Shown piece after piece: positions 52,301 to 64,000 of a stretch of 64,000 nucleotides of DNA (its first letter is position 1; every line of letters begins with the position of its first letter). Source of the stretch: Pelecanus crispus (taxonomy: Eukaryota > Chordata > Aves > Pelecaniformes > Pelecanidae); contig NC_134653.1 in assembly GCF_030463565.1 (NCBI RefSeq), positions 32,363,150 through 32,427,149 of the forward strand, read 5' to 3'. The translations under genes and the position numbers were made by a program. Under the pieces are notes generated by a model that saw only the letters and a program-made list of their open reading frames with translations, did not search any database and was not told where the DNA came from.

Positions 52301-53812
52301 TTTGGGAGACGGCTATTTATATGTGCCCGCTGGCGGAGTGCCCAAAGCAAGCCAGGCAAATGGCAACTGGCCTTGAGATGCATCCCTGTGGGTTCGGGAT
52401 GAATTGGGGCGGGGGGGCTGCCTGTTTATTTTAATCTATTTTGGAAGGGCATTAAAACACGCTGCCGTGGCCACCAGCAGCACTTGGGAGGGAATTTTGC
52501 AGCCACGATGCCTGAGATGCGGAGCCCTGTCTTGGCTTGGCTGGTGGCTCCTGGCTCTCTTGCCCAGCAAAGCCCCATACGGGAGCAGATTCAGCCCCGT
52601 GAAGCACGGTGTTTCTGAAATAGTTTGTCCTTGTTGCTGTTCGTCGGCTTATTTATAGCCTTCGCATCCCCTGTGCTTCTCTGCGCCTTGAAGCAGCAAG
52701 CAGCACTGGGTTGGCTTTAGCTCTGGGCCGATCCCACTTGGGCAAAAAAATGCTCCGGTTCATAGATTGGTGTTGAAAACAGCACTTAGGCCGTGGTGAA
52801 GCCCCGAGGAAGGGGGAGACGATTTGATTTCTGTACTTGACCTGTAATTTCTGCCGGGCTGATTCAGAGTGGTTGTGCTGCGGAAACTTCAATGGAGATG
52901 AGTGGAGCTAATTTTAACCGTCCGCCTCGCCGAGGTGTGGGAACCAGGCAGAAAAACGCCTCAAACCTTGTTCCTGCTTCTGGGCTGTTTGTTTCGGGAT
53001 ATTTTTTTTCGCTCGCTTCTGCGGCAAGTCATTAACCTAGAAATTAAAACCAGCACCGGTGTCGCGGCAGGGAAGAGCGATGGTTTACAACCAAACAACC
53101 ATCGAGCTGCCCTGGCTGCTGCGGGGTGCCCGGCATGTGTGAATTACCCCATTTTCTCACCTTTTAAAATGATTATTTAATTTTTTTTTTTTTTTTTTTT
53201 TTTTTAAAGTACTTCATTGCTAACAGAATTGTTTTCTCATTTATCCCAAGGTTCAGGAACCTGATTTTTGCACAGAAGGCAGTAGGGAACTCGGGGCAAG
53301 GAAGAGAAATTGCTGGCAATGACGGGCTGTGGGAGGAGGCAGTGAGCCGGGGCGGGGGGCTGATCCTGCACCCCGCGCTTGGTAAGCAGGTCCACGTGCC
53401 CGTGAATTGCTTCGTTTGGGGGGTGTTTGGCAGAGATTTGCCCTCTCTGACCGCGGGATCGAGCAGTAAAGCAAGGAACCGAGTGGTATTTATGCAGGCG
53501 TAGTGCAGGGCCTGATCCTGCCCCTGTGAAATACCTGTTTTGGGGTATTTCTGTAGCAGAGATGGTGGGGTGGTTATGCCCTGGAGGTGTTTAAATAAAG
53601 GGGGTGGAAGGAGCAGCCTGGGAGCTGGGGCTGGCCCCTGCCTGCGGTCTGCCACGTGGCAGGGCGGGGGCACGGTCCCGGTGCCATCCTGCACCCCTGC
53701 CCTTGGCTTTACCATCCCCTATGGGATGAATACATTAATCTGTAGAGCAACGACCGGCGGGAGGAAATCCCGCTTTGCGGGGGAGCCCGGCTGAGCCGCC
53801 CTGTGATTGCAG
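49331..53812 (+). other. CAMKK2: Probable CAMKK2 5' intron
   Basis: 4.5 kb between the CpG island and the first coding exon. Many frames of 60-180 codons occur on both strands in this moderately GC-rich sequence; none is recognisable. A run of 25 T lies at 53181-53205. Whether further non-coding exons lie here cannot be seen from sequence alone. Confidence 0.6.
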
Positions 53813-53861
53813 GTGTGCCTCCCCGTCGCAGCGTGGCTGGGATGAGGCCGTCGGTCGCACC

Positions 53862-63297
<9,436 letters not shown>

Positions 63298-64000
63298 ACA
63301 TCGACTTTATGGTTCTGTTGAGCAACTTGGTCTGGGGCGCGTTATTAAAGCGTGCAGCTGAGGATGAGTGACATTAACAGAGCCTACACCAAACACAGCA
63401 TGACATGGCGCGATTTCAGTATAATGCTGGATGTAGAGCTTACATAGCAGCACGTTATAAGACATCCGACTACTTGTCATAAACATTGAACATCTCCGAT
63501 CACTTGGACTGCTGACTTCCTGTGGGAAAGGTGCTGGCTGATAGCAGAGAGGTGAGATACCGTGTTGAGCAGCAACAGTGCTTTGCAAAAAAAAAAGAAA
63601 AGCAGTCCAACAAAAATGCATTTGGAACTGCTTTTACCTGGTTTTAATGCCAAATAATTTCTGGGGACTAATGCCAGCGTCCCAGAGGTGTCGTATGCCC
63701 ATCACATGGTGGGCACATGCAGAAGGGTGAAGCTTTTGCCAAGTGGCATACACAGCAGTAAAACTACACGTATGCACTTTGAGAGTTCACGACCTACCGG
63801 ATATGTTGTTGCATCTATTTCTTGTCATTCTGGTTTGTTTTTAATTGACACCTTTTTAACTGCATGGGAACAAAGCAAAAAAAACCCCCACCTTTTCAGC
63901 TTTTTAAAGAATGCCTACCTTTGTGAGCCAAGTTGTATTAAACAGCATCTTCAGGATGTTCAGAAAGTGAGGCTAATTGCCGTCTAAGTTAATTAACGCC
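63298..64000 (+). other. CAMKK2: CAMKK2 3' UTR (may continue past the window)
   Basis: Sequence after the stop codon. Only variant poly(A) signals occur, ATTAAA at 63344-63349 and at 63937-63942, and I cannot tell whether either is used. No other gene was recognised before the right edge. Confidence 0.55.

Noticed and set aside
53181-53205. T-25 run as the tail of a poly(A) retrocopy on the minus strand
   Set aside because: The sequence next to it matches no known gene or SINE, and I saw no target-site duplication; a simple homopolymer is more likely.
53775-53861. Upstream extension of the CAMKK2 frame to the ATG at 53775
   Set aside because: 53775 lies before the acceptor at 53811-53812 and so is intronic if that site is used; homology starts at 53862.

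Overview
The window is a gene-dense stretch of a bird genome. It holds four spliced vertebrate genes, three GC/CpG-rich promoter regions and 3'-truncated CR1 LINE copies of the kind typical of birds, including the terminal ATTCTATGA repeats. The four genes are KDM2B (+, only its 3' half), RNF34 (-), ANAPC5 (+) and CAMKK2 (+). Their order and relative orientation match, in mirror image, the human 12q24.31 block CAMKK2-ANAPC5-RNF34-KDM2B. I cannot name the species.

Layout: 1-2898 is upstream intron of KDM2B; its JmjC and CXXC parts lie off the left edge. 2899-15997 holds nine KDM2B coding exons (PHD finger, basic linker, F-box, leucine-rich repeats, stop), then a 3' UTR. 17454-27600 is RNF34 on the minus strand, tail-to-tail with KDM2B: six coding exons encode a 353-residue FYVE-like/RING ubiquitin ligase, with a CpG-island promoter at 26.7-27.6 kb. 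27.6-30.8 kb is intergenic and carries two CR1 fragments. 30.9-32.2 kb is the ANAPC5 CpG island. ANAPC5 runs 31652-46349 as 17 coding exons encoding 756 residues, with an AATAAA just after the stop. 46.5-48.0 kb is intergenic. 48.0-49.3 kb is a CpG island, taken as the CAMKK2 promoter. CAMKK2 coding exons run 53862-63297: 15 exons, 530 residues, a complete kinase domain and the CaM-binding segment, ending in the short C-terminus.

The genes do not form an operon-like unit. Three act in ubiquitin or chromatin pathways: KDM2B in variant PRC1 at CpG islands, RNF34 as an E3 ligase, and ANAPC5 in the anaphase-promoting complex. CAMKK2 is the calcium/calmodulin-dependent kinase upstream of AMPK and CaMKI/IV. 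All exon boundaries were read by eye from GT/AG sites and checked by phase: the RNF34, ANAPC5 and CAMKK2 exon lengths sum to whole codons (1062, 2271 and 1593 nt including stop).

I found no undescribed gene system, no CRISPR array and no RNA gene that I can support. The best second-look items are regulatory: an overlapping upstream ORF in the CAMKK2 start exon that stops 17 nt before a second in-frame ATG; competing splice sites in ANAPC5, one next to a perfect hairpin; a possible 3'-UTR overlap between KDM2B and RNF34; and an unclassified LTR-like block in an ANAPC5 intron.
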